This document shows, one piece after another, positions 35,651 through 42,930 of a stretch of 64,000 nucleotides of DNA. The first letter of the stretch is position 1. Each line of letters starts with the position of its first letter. The position numbers and the translations under genes were made by a program. Under the pieces are notes generated by a model. The model was not told the DNA's origin. It ran no database searches and worked only from the letters and a program-made list of their open reading frames with translations. The stretch covers positions 434,001 to 498,000 of the forward strand of contig CAVTPU010000001.1 in assembly GCA_963736695.1 (NCBI GenBank), written 5' to 3'. Origin of the DNA: CAVTPU01 sp963736695. GTDB lineage: Bacteria; Actinomycetota; Actinomycetes; Mycobacteriales; Micromonosporaceae.

Positions 35651-37035
35651 CGATCCGGCGACCCTCGATCCGCGGGCGGCTCACCCTCATCGCCGCGGCC
35701 GCCGTCGCGGCGACCGCCCTCATCGTGTGTGGCCTGGCCTGGGTGGCGTTGCGCCAAACGTTGATCCACCAGACCGACGAGCAGCTGCGGACGATGGCCA
35801 ACGGGCCGGTCGGTGGACTCGACCCGGCCGGGGTCCGCGCCATTCCGAACACACCGCTGACCGGCCCGGCCGGCATTCGCGTGCAGATCCTCGTCAACGG
35901 CGGTCGGGCGGTGACCGCTCCGCCCAACGTCACCCCACTGCCCGTCAGCGCCGCCGACTTGGACGTCGTGTCGGGCCGCACAACGCAGGCGCTCTACACG
36001 ACGGAGACGTCGCAGGGACGATTTCGGGTGCTGACCCGGCGAGGCGGCCACGGGGAGACCGTGCAGCTGGCCCGATCGTTAGCGGACAACGACGCCACCC
36101 TGCGACAGGTCGGCGTCTTCATGGTGGCGTTGACCATCGCGGCGGCCGCAGTCGCCGCAGTCGCCGGCCGGGTGGTCGCCGGAGCCGGCCTCGCCCCCGT
36201 CAACCGGCTCACCCGAGCCGCCAGTCGAATCGCCGAAACGCAGGACCTGCGCCACCCCATCCCGATCGTCGGCCACGACGAGGTGGCGCAACTCGGCCAC
36301 GCGTTCAACAGCATGCTCACAGCCCTGGCCCGCTCCCAACGCCAGCAACAGGAGCTCATCCAGGACGCCGCGCACGAACTGCGAACCCCCATGGCGAGCA
36401 TGCGTACAAACATCGACCTGTTGATTCACGCCGGGACACGCTTATCGCCGGCCGACCGAGACGCGCTCATCGGCGACCTGCACGGCCAGAGCGTCGAGTT
36501 GTCGGACCTCGTCGCCGACCTTGTCGATCTGGCCCGCACCGCGTCGGTTCAGGAGGCCGCCACCTCGGTGGACCTCGCCGACCTGGTCGCGACCGCGGCC
36601 CAACGGGCGAAGGCCCGCGCGCCGGCCGCGAGCATCGACGTGCGGGTCGAGTCGGCCATCGTGGTCTGCCAGCCAGCCGCGGTGGAACGCGCGGTCATCA
36701 ACCTGATCGACAACGCCGTCAAGTTCGGCACCCCCGCCGACGTCGTCGACGTCAGCCTCACCCGTCGCAACGCTGGCGGCCAACAGGTCGCGGAGATCAG
36801 CGTCGCCGACCGCAACCCGACGATCCCCGAAGCGGAACGGGAGAAGATCTTCCAACGGTTCCACCGCCTCGAGGCCGCGTGGTCGGTGCCCGGCTCAGGC
36901 CTCGGTCTCGCGATCGTGCACCAGACTGCGGTGGGTCACGGCGGCGGAGTCACCGTCGAGGCACGCGACGGCGGCGGCAACGTCTTCCGTCTGCGGCTTC
37001 CGGCCGACGCGCCGGATCCGGGTTCCGAGGCTTAA
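35647..37035 (+). CDS. HAMP-domain sensor histidine kinase (MprB-like)
   Basis: A 462-residue membrane kinase: helix 1 (about 12-34), an extracellular sensor region of about 120 residues, helix 2 (about 155-180), HAMP domain (AGLAPVNRLTRAASRI), HisKA with QDAAHELRTPMASM (His about 242) and a HATPase domain with N-box IDNAVKF and G-box PGSGLGLAIV. It phosphorylates the regulator encoded just before it; GTG 35647 overlaps that stop. Two TTA Leu codons occur. The signal is unknown; the neighbouring glycosyltransferases suggest envelope stress. Confidence 0.9.
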   Translation: MTIRRPSIRGRLTLIAAAAVAATALIVCGLAWVALRQTLIHQTDEQLRTMANGPVGGLDPAGVRAIPNTPLTGPAGIRVQILVNGGRAVTAPPNVTPLPVSAADLDVVSGRTTQALYTTETSQGRFRVLTRRGGHGETVQLARSLADNDATLRQVGVFMVALTIAAAAVAAVAGRVVAGAGLAPVNRLTRAASRIAETQDLRHPIPIVGHDEVAQLGHAFNSMLTALARSQRQQQELIQDAAHELRTPMASMRTNIDLLIHAGTRLSPADRDALIGDLHGQSVELSDLVADLVDLARTASVQEAATSVDLADLVATAAQRAKARAPAASIDVRVESAIVVCQPAAVERAVINLIDNAVKFGTPADVVDVSLTRRNAGGQQVAEISVADRNPTIPEAEREKIFQRFHRLEAAWSVPGSGLGLAIVHQTAVGHGGGVTVEARDGGGNVFRLRLPADAPDPGSEA

Positions 37036-37043
37036 GTGACTGC

Positions 37044-37640
37044 TCAGGCGGGTTGCGTGACGGCGGCGACCGTCGCGTCGACCTGAGCCGCGAAACGCGG
37101 ATCGGCCTTCTTAAACTCGACGAACTGACCGTCCCGCGAGACCACGCCACTGGCCATGATGACTCGCTGCCCCCGCCCGGCGACGATGACGCCAGCGAAG
37201 AGCACGAGAAAGCCGCCGAACATCAGCGATCCACTTACGGCGTCCCCGAGATCGCTGAACATGCCGCCGAGGAAAAATCCGGCGAGACCCGCCGTCACCA
37301 AACCCCAGCCGATGGCGATTCGCCGACCACGCACCGATCGGCAAATATCACAGAATGGCCATGCCGCGACGGTGACAGTCTTGCGGGTCAACGCCACCAC
37401 AATGAGGAACGGCAGGAAGCCGAACACCGCGAAAGGAATGGACCACAGGGGCGGACGGGAATTGAATGTGATCGGTGCGTGACTCTGGACGGGTTCCCCG
37501 TGCCGTGCGCAGACCCTCGGCACGCCATAACCCGCGCTCACCCATTGCGACGGCAACCTCGTCACGCCCAACTCCTTCTCACCGAATGCGGCCAGCGAAC
37601 GAGGCATCGTATCGGCCGCCCACGGATCATCGTCAACCAC
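37044..37640 (-). CDS. Membrane protein of unknown function
   Basis: A 198-residue protein with three hydrophobic helices (WSIPFAVFGFLPFLIVVAL; RIAIGWGLVTAGLAGFFLGG; GSLMFGGFLVLFAGVIVAG). Cys/His motifs sit around the first helix: CARHGEP before it and CDICRS after it, possibly a metal-binding site. The C-terminal tail looks cytosolic (VSRDGQFVEFKKADPRFAAQV). No family recognised. It is convergent with the sensor kinase gene, 8 bases apart. GTG 37640 and ATG 37607 are possible starts. Confidence 0.6.
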   Translation of the reverse strand: MVDDDPWAADTMPRSLAAFGEKELGVTRLPSQWVSAGYGVPRVCARHGEPVQSHAPITFNSRPPLWSIPFAVFGFLPFLIVVALTRKTVTVAAWPFCDICRSVRGRRIAIGWGLVTAGLAGFFLGGMFSDLGDAVSGSLMFGGFLVLFAGVIVAGRGQRVIMASGVVSRDGQFVEFKKADPRFAAQVDATVAAVTQPA

Positions 37641-37711
37641 GTTAATTTCGGACCAGGTGCTGCACTGACTTCATGAGACCGCACCGTCATGTAAGAAGAT
37701 GATTTCCTGCG

Positions 37712-37957
37712 TCAGCGGTCGTAGATGTCCCTGCGGTGACCGACCGCGTGAATGGTCAACTCGTCGACTTCGACCCGGTAGAGGACCCGGTAATCTCCGA
37801 CGCGCAGTCGTCTGCCGGAGCCGTCACGCATCTCAGTGGAGTTGGGAGGACACGGGTCGGCGACGAGGCCGAGCATCGCTCCCAGGACTGTCAGGAAGAC
37901 GTTGCGAGGCTGCTTATGCAGCCACACCAACACCTCGCGATCAACCTCGACTTTCAT
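37712..37957 (-). CDS. RelE/ParE-family toxin
   Basis: An 81-residue protein of the RelE fold: a basic N-terminal helix (MKVEVDREVLVWLHKQPRN), a central strand (RRLRVGDYRVLYRVE) and the end strand HAVGHRRDIYDR, the common R-x-Y-R...H-R-R-x-x-Y-x pattern of ribosome-dependent mRNA interferases. Its start overlaps the antitoxin stop by 4 bases (ATGA), as is usual for type II toxin-antitoxin pairs. It uses only TAC for Tyr (3 of 3), unlike most genes here. Toxic activity is inferred from family. Confidence 0.85.
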   Translation of the reverse strand: MKVEVDREVLVWLHKQPRNVFLTVLGAMLGLVADPCPPNSTEMRDGSGRRLRVGDYRVLYRVEVDELTIHAVGHRRDIYDR

Positions 37958-38250
37958 GCCGCCTCGCCGGACCGGTCGGCCAGCAACGCCTCAACTTCGC
38001 GGGGATCAACTCCCAACGACTCCAGCGCCGCAGCGAGCGGCACGAACTGTCCCTCCGCGCGGGAATGGGCGATAGCCTCGGAATCCTTGCGGTCGCGAAA
38101 GGCCTCCAGCTCCTCCCACTCGTCGATGCAGATCAGCACAGCCACCGGCCGCTCATACTTTGTGATGATCACAGGTTCGTGAGTACGCTCGACGGACTCC
38201 AGCACACGGCCAGCGCCATCGCGGAACTCCCGCAACGTCATAGTCGCCAT
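37954..38250 (-). CDS. YefM/Phd-family antitoxin
   Basis: A 98-residue antitoxin: N-terminal Phd/YefM DNA-binding fold (MTLREFRDGAGRVLESVERT, VIITKYERPVAVLICIDEWE) and a Glu/Asp-rich C terminus that would cover the toxin. ATG 38250 stands 7 bases after TACAGT (38263-38258), a leaderless layout. Inverted repeat GTACC-GCAG-GGTAC (38261-38274) overlaps this -10 region and is a likely autoregulatory operator. It is translated first and coupled to the RelE-like toxin. Confidence 0.85.
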   Translation of the reverse strand: MATMTLREFRDGAGRVLESVERTHEPVIITKYERPVAVLICIDEWEELEAFRDRKDSEAIAHSRAEGQFVPLAAALESLGVDPREVEALLADRSGEAA

Positions 38251-38260
38251 GCCCAGCACT

Positions 38261-38274
38261 GTACCGCAGGGTAC
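38261..38274. promoter_or_regulatory. Inverted repeat at the toxin-antitoxin promoter
   Basis: GTACC (38261-38265) and GGTAC (38270-38274) flank GCAG and touch the -10 hexamer TACAGT of the antitoxin gene. YefM-type antitoxins repress their own operon by binding such palindromes. Role inferred. Confidence 0.5.
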
Positions 38275-38427
38275 CATTGGCGATCAAGTAGTTGCGACCA
38301 CACAACGCCAAGACCGACCGCTGAATCCAAGCTCGCCCGTCAGCCCTCTGTGTGAACCTGGGATTAGGCGCCCGCCCCCTGAGAAAGCGGCGGCGCCAAA
38401 GAGATGCCGGCTGCGAGTGACGTCTGT

Positions 38428-38955
38428 CTACAGTTGCGACAGGAAGGCCACGAGTGATGGCGCTACGACTCGCGACGGCGGATATCCGACCTCCTGGAGC
38501 ATGATCGCGCCAGTGGCGTTGTCGAGGGTGAAGAGCACGTCAGACCCGGTCCCCGCTATCGGGAAGGTGACCGGAAGGCCGTATTCGATCGCCTCGTGCA
38601 CCCCGCAGACGAGATTGTCGACGCCGAACTCGTTGTCATTCCACCTGGTATAAAGGATGACGGGCTCGCCGGAGTGCTCGGACTCGACCCGCCCTGCGAG
38701 GAAACTGGTGTAGAACGAAGCCACATCGGGGTGCAGCACCTGGCCGTACTCGCGAAGCGTCGCTTCAAGCGTCGACAGGGCGTCGGGGGGCTCCATCTCG
38801 ACCGGCTGCCAGTGAACCATACCGTTGTCATCGGGTTGACCCACCACGCATGGAGATGGCCACTCCGGATCAAACTCCACCAGATTCAGTGGTTCGGTGG
38901 TCGCGTAGTGCCACAGCAGACTGTGCAACACGGCACGTACATTGGTGTTGGTCAT
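38428..38955 (-). CDS. Syd-like protein (SUKH superfamily)
   Basis: A 175-residue protein that resembles Syd: EFDPEWPSPCVVG, MVHWQPVEME, a HPDVASFYTSFLAGRVE segment and VDNLVCGVHEAI, in the same order as in E. coli Syd (W-P-S-P-C, W-Q-P, F-Y-T, N-L-x-G-H). In E. coli, Syd binds the SecY translocon; in many genomes Syd-type proteins belong to the SUKH group and serve as immunity proteins to toxins. No toxin gene is visible next to it. The flanking HEAT gene and toxin-antitoxin pair suggest an accessory patch. Tyr is mostly TAC. Assignment by motif recall. Confidence 0.65.
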   Translation of the reverse strand: MTNTNVRAVLHSLLWHYATTEPLNLVEFDPEWPSPCVVGQPDDNGMVHWQPVEMEPPDALSTLEATLREYGQVLHPDVASFYTSFLAGRVESEHSGEPVILYTRWNDNEFGVDNLVCGVHEAIEYGLPVTFPIAGTGSDVLFTLDNATGAIMLQEVGYPPSRVVAPSLVAFLSQL

Positions 38956-39015
38956 GGCCGATCACTGTAGTGGAGTTCCCCCACAGAACCGGGTGGCCAC
39001 GATCAACTGACGCAT

Positions 39016-39034
39016 CCCGTACGGGTCGTAGGCT
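39016..39034 (+). promoter_or_regulatory. Palindrome and -10 element of the HEAT-repeat gene
   Basis: CCCGTACGGG (39016-39025) is a perfect palindrome lying between a CTGACG hexamer (39007-39012) and TAGGCT (39029-39034), which is 7 bases from the ATG. A repressor bound here would block the promoter. The same core occurs upstream of helR at 3788-3799. Confidence 0.4.
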
Positions 39035-39041
39035 TTGCGGC

Positions 39042-41135
39042 ATGTTCGAGATGATCGATGACGTTGCCTGGGCTGAATTGTCCAGCGCGACTGGCACGGC
39101 GGTGGGCATTCCGGCCATGCTGCGAGCGATCGCCGCCGGGGTGGAACCAGCCGCCGGTCAGGCCGTTGGCGAGCTATACAACGAGGTCTACCACCAAGGG
39201 ACCGTCTGGGGCTGCACCAGCCCGGCGGTTCCGTTCATCGTCGAGCTCGCGGTGTCTGGCCCCGCTACCCACCGGGATAGCTTGGTAAATCTACTCGCCA
39301 TGCTGGGGTGGAGCGGAGATGTTGACGAAGTCGGCGAGCACGCGACGCCGATAATGCCGTTGCTGACCGATCCGGATGCTTCTGTGCGTCAGAGTGCCGC
39401 GTACGCGTTGGCTCTCTGTCCAGATCATGACGGGCTCATCCTCATCGCTCTTCGTCGACAGTGGACTATCGAACGGGATGCGCTGGCCCGAGCGTCTCTG
39501 CTGGCGGCGATTGCCGAATCCAGTCATGAAGTCGGCACACCGTTGGCGGTCGATGCGCTCGATGATCCCGCCCCCACGCTGCGGGCCGCCGCCGCGATGG
39601 TGCTCGGATGGATGGCCGAGTGGTGGCCGGAGGCCGAGGTGTCTTTTCCGGACCATTGCGTCGAGGCCGTCGCGTCGGCGTACCGTCACAGCGATCCGCT
39701 CGATGGATGGGTATGGACCCAGTCTGATCCACTGAGCGAACTGCTCGACATGTTCCACAACGCCGGTCTGGTGACGGACTCAATCATCGGCCAGATGCTG
39801 GACAGCCCGTTGACGTCAACCCGATCGCTGGCGGTATACGAGATCCAGCACGCTGGATTGAAGTCGCGATCGGCGCCACAGCGACTCGTTCCGTTGCTGG
39901 CACCGACGCTGCGCGACCCCGACCCACAGGTGCGCAACTGGGCTGCCCGGGTCGTTCGTGAGTCCGGATCGGCTGCGGCACTGCTGGCCGACGAGCTGGT
40001 CACGCTCGCCGCCACACTCGAACAGGCGGACTCCGAGGCGCGTGCCGGCGGGGAATGGGCACTGTGCGCACTCTTCGAGATTGGCGATCCGCGATGGTTC
40101 ACCGCGACGTTGGCCGCGTGGCGCCATGACCGGGCGCTGGACCAGTTCGCCGACGCACTGCTAGAGGCCGCTCCGCCAGTCGATGAGGACCTGCTCGCCG
40201 GACTTCGGGGCCGACTCTCGAGGTTGACTCCGCTCGGACGTGGCCGAACGGAGCTCGGCCGGCTTGTTCGACTGCTCTGCCAGTGGGGGCCCTCGGCGGC
40301 ACCGGCGGTGCCGGAGCTGACCGCCGCGCTCGAACAGGAGGTCTCCCACGATCGTGTCGTCGCCGGCGACCTGTGCCGCGCACTGGCATCGACCGGGCCA
40401 GCCGCACTGCCGGCTGCCGGGTTGATCCGTTCGGCGGCGGAGCTGGGCTTCCATAACTATGACCGCGTCCAGGCTGGGATCGCCCTCTGGCGACTGACCG
40501 GGGACGCGTCGTTGGCACTGGCCACAGGTGATCCCTGGCGGCTCGACGGAACCGACGATCAGGTCTCCTATCTGGTCGCGGATCTGTTGTCGCTCGGCTC
40601 GCAGGTGACGCCGTTAGTGCCGGCGTTGCGGAGGCATCTCGCCGAGCGGCCGGATCTGTTGGCGACGAACACGGCGATCGTGCGGATTCTCTGGCGGCTG
40701 AACCGCGATGAGGATGAGGTGCTCCCGACACTACGTGCGGCACTGTCGTTCACGAAGGGCCCGTCGCTGACCGCTGTCGAGGCAGTCGCCGACCTGGGCG
40801 AACACGCCCGGCCACTGGCCGGACAGATGCGCAGCCTCCTGTCTGACGGACCCGGTCTGCCCAGGGCGCTGATGGCGCGGCTGCTGTGGCGACTCGGTGC
40901 GGTAAATGCGGACGAGTTGGCCGAGTTCATCGGCCCGCTGGCCACCCACGGCTGGGGGGCCGATCAGGCGCTGGACCTGCTCGTCGAGGCTCGTGCGGTG
41001 CGGGTGGTGCCCCGTCTGCGGGAGTTCGTCGACCGGGACAGACGTGTCAGGCTCGGCGACACGTCGACGATTATCCGCAACGATGAACGACTGAGGACGC
41101 GGGCCATCGACGCACTGAAGCGCCTTGACTTCTGA
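39042..41135 (+). CDS. HEAT-repeat protein
   Basis: About 697 residues, almost wholly helical HEAT/armadillo-like repeats (for example LVPLLAPTLRDPDPQVRNWAAR and IMPLLTDPDASVRQSAAYAL). The N terminus (MIDDVAWAELSSATGTAVGIP, ELYNEVYHQGTVW, PAVPFIVELA) matches a large actinobacterial group of HEAT proteins that open with D-x-x-x-W and an H-Q-G-T motif. These are thought to be protein-binding scaffolds; no catalytic motif is seen. ATG 39042 follows TAGGCT by 7 bases. Tyr is mostly TAC (5 of 7), which sets it apart from its neighbours. Confidence 0.75.
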   Translation: MFEMIDDVAWAELSSATGTAVGIPAMLRAIAAGVEPAAGQAVGELYNEVYHQGTVWGCTSPAVPFIVELAVSGPATHRDSLVNLLAMLGWSGDVDEVGEHATPIMPLLTDPDASVRQSAAYALALCPDHDGLILIALRRQWTIERDALARASLLAAIAESSHEVGTPLAVDALDDPAPTLRAAAAMVLGWMAEWWPEAEVSFPDHCVEAVASAYRHSDPLDGWVWTQSDPLSELLDMFHNAGLVTDSIIGQMLDSPLTSTRSLAVYEIQHAGLKSRSAPQRLVPLLAPTLRDPDPQVRNWAARVVRESGSAAALLADELVTLAATLEQADSEARAGGEWALCALFEIGDPRWFTATLAAWRHDRALDQFADALLEAAPPVDEDLLAGLRGRLSRLTPLGRGRTELGRLVRLLCQWGPSAAPAVPELTAALEQEVSHDRVVAGDLCRALASTGPAALPAAGLIRSAAELGFHNYDRVQAGIALWRLTGDASLALATGDPWRLDGTDDQVSYLVADLLSLGSQVTPLVPALRRHLAERPDLLATNTAIVRILWRLNRDEDEVLPTLRAALSFTKGPSLTAVEAVADLGEHARPLAGQMRSLLSDGPGLPRALMARLLWRLGAVNADELAEFIGPLATHGWGADQALDLLVEARAVRVVPRLREFVDRDRRVRLGDTSTIIRNDERLRTRAIDALKRLDF

Positions 41136-41165
41136 GATGGCCCGACGAATTTGTTCCCCGGCGAT

Positions 41166-41194
41166 GCAACCCGCGCCTCCCTGCGATGCGTAAT
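41166..41194 (+). promoter_or_regulatory. ECF-type promoter of the sigma factor gene
   Basis: GCAACC (41166-41171) and CGTAAT (41189-41194) are 17 bases apart, close to the GCAAC-N16/17-CGT consensus of actinobacterial SigE-type promoters. It precedes the ECF sigma gene, so autoregulation is likely. Confidence 0.5.
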
Positions 41195-41223
41195 GAAGGG
41201 TGACGAGTTCGAGGGAGGACCGG

Positions 41224-41724
41224 GTGACACGCGACACCGACTTCGCCGACTATTTCACCGCCCGGGCGGTCGCAGTGCGTCGGCTGGCCTATGCCCTGTG
41301 TGGGGACTGGCACGCCGCCGATGACCTGACCCAGCTGACGTTCATCAAGCTCTATCGCACATGGAAGCGGGTCAAGCGAGAATCCGTGGAGGCATACACC
41401 CGTCGGATCCTCATCAACACCTTCTTCTCCAGTCGCCGGGTCAAGAGGCGCGAGATTTCGGTCGCCCAGCCTCCTGACCGGCCGCGACCTGACGGAGTCG
41501 ACACGTCGGTCTCGGCCGAGCTCGGTGCGGCGTTGGCCACTCTGCCTCCGCGCCAGCGAGCGCTCGTCGTGTTGCGCTATCTGGAGGACGTCTCGGTGGC
41601 GGAGGCGGCGGCCCTCATGGGCATCGCGGAAGGAACCGTGAAGAGCCAGACAGCGCGTGGAGTCCAGACCCTGAGGAGTGCCCTGCGCGCTCCGACGTTA
41701 GCAAGGAGCACATATAGTGGATGA
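41224..41724 (+). CDS. SigE-family ECF RNA polymerase sigma factor
   Basis: A 166-residue ECF sigma factor of the SigE (TIGR02983-like) group. Region 2 is FTARAVAVRRLAYALCGDWHAADDLTQLTFIKLYRTWKRV with the conserved D-D-L-x-Q, and region 4 is ALATLPPRQRALVVLRYLED...VAEAAALMGIAEGTVKSQTARG. It directs core polymerase to envelope-stress or similar genes. GTG 41224 has AGGGAGGA 4 bases upstream; an in-frame GTG at 41200 is weaker. An ECF-type promoter precedes it, and a probable anti-sigma gene overlaps it by 8 bases. Confidence 0.88.
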   Translation: MTRDTDFADYFTARAVAVRRLAYALCGDWHAADDLTQLTFIKLYRTWKRVKRESVEAYTRRILINTFFSSRRVKRREISVAQPPDRPRPDGVDTSVSAELGAALATLPPRQRALVVLRYLEDVSVAEAAALMGIAEGTVKSQTARGVQTLRSALRAPTLARSTYSG

Positions 41725-42625
41725 TCTAAATCTGAGGCATGAACTCAATCAATATGTGGAGTCAGGCGAACCGCCGCTGGCGATCACGGCCGACGAGACC
41801 GTCGTCGCCGGCCGGCGTTCGGCGCGGCGGCGGGCCGTCGCCACAGGCGTCGCGGCCGTCGCGTCGGCCGCCGCGCTTTTCAGCGTGGTTGCGCTGCCGG
41901 TTCTCATGAAAGACACCACCACACCGGTACGCTCAGCCGAAAGCGCAGCCGCCTCGGCGTCTCAAACCGTCGCACCGGAGAAGAAGTCGGTGACCGGATG
42001 TCGCCTCGACGGTGCTCTTCAAGCGCACTATGAGAAGTTCTTCGAGTGCTATCTCACGACCCGACTCACGCAGATCAAGCCGGGCACCACTCTGAAGGTG
42101 GACAAAGTCTTCTGGCCGAAACGGGACCGGCTTGTGGTTGGCTATGGGGAAGGATTCGCCGGCGTGGATGCGACGGATACGAAGATCTCCGACAAGGGTG
42201 CGCCGGGGTCGTTCACCTTCCATGCGTACCCGCTGGACAAATACCGCCAGTGGGACGAGTTGCTGAAGAAACAAGCTCTCGATCCGAACTCGCCCATCGA
42301 GGGGATGTCGCCGGCTGACCAGATCAAGGCGATTGAGGCTGCTGGCCCCCCCGCGGCCGTGTGTCCGCCGTCACTGCCCGCCCACCTTCATTGCCGGACC
42401 ATGACCGGACCACATGGCGAGACGATGATGCTGACGACCAACACGACGGTTCCGGAGTTGCCGGGCTATGACGTGATGGTGATCCACGGCAACACGGTGA
42501 TGACCGCGTCGTTGGACAGCCAGGACCATTCGCAACAGACGGAGGAGCCGACACGAAGCACGACAGTGCTGTCGGTTGACCAGCTGATCGCCCTGTTGAC
42601 AGCGCCGGAACTCGACGCCTATTGA
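41717..42625 (+). CDS. Probable anti-sigma factor, single-pass membrane protein
   Basis: A 302-residue protein: short cytosolic N terminus (about 1-35), one membrane helix (AVATGVAAVASAAALFSVVAL, about 38-62), Ser/Ala linker, then a 220-residue extracytoplasmic domain with Cys pairs (TGCRLDG, FECYL, AVCPPSLPAHLHC). GTG 41717 overlaps the sigma gene and has AAGGAG 9 bases upstream. The layout and coupling to an ECF sigma gene suggest an anti-sigma factor, although no zinc-binding anti-sigma motif is seen. A strong terminator follows. Confidence 0.65.
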   Translation: MDDLNLRHELNQYVESGEPPLAITADETVVAGRRSARRRAVATGVAAVASAAALFSVVALPVLMKDTTTPVRSAESAAASASQTVAPEKKSVTGCRLDGALQAHYEKFFECYLTTRLTQIKPGTTLKVDKVFWPKRDRLVVGYGEGFAGVDATDTKISDKGAPGSFTFHAYPLDKYRQWDELLKKQALDPNSPIEGMSPADQIKAIEAAGPPAAVCPPSLPAHLHCRTMTGPHGETMMLTTNTTVPELPGYDVMVIHGNTVMTASLDSQDHSQQTEEPTRSTTVLSVDQLIALLTAPELDAY

Positions 42626-42674
42626 TAACGGCTCGCCTTCTGGCCATACGTGGTCGACCCTGACGCCACGCGAG

Positions 42675-42710
42675 GCGGGTGGGACTGTCATTGATGACAG
42701 TCCCACCCGC
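42675..42710 (+). terminator. Terminator of the sigma/anti-sigma operon
   Basis: GCGGGTGGGACTGTCA and TGACAGTCCCACCCGC form a perfect 16-bp stem around TTGA, 50 bases after the anti-sigma stop codon. There is no T tract, which is common for GC-rich actinobacterial terminators. Confidence 0.65.
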
Positions 42711-42930
42711 GTCGAAAGTCGACCCGTCCAAAACCGTGCTTTGCGCCGCTCACCTAGGGACAAAAGGCGCATATCAGCGGGCTTCGCGTTGCTCGTACCA
42801 GGTCGGGTTTTCGAAAGTTGTGGACGTCGACGCGCGCATCCGAACTAAGGGTCCACTGAGTACGGACATTGATCCACACGCGACGCCGCGGATCGATCGG
42901 CGCTCGCGCGGCACCGCTATGATGCCCATC
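42711..42930. other. Intergenic region before the kinase gene
   Basis: About 220 bases without a convincing gene. The first 170 bases show no clear structure to me. The end carries TATGAT (42918-42923), 7 bases before the kinase start at 42931, a likely -10 of a leaderless transcript. A frame open from 42679 has none of the kinase domain's features before 42919. Confidence 0.4.
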
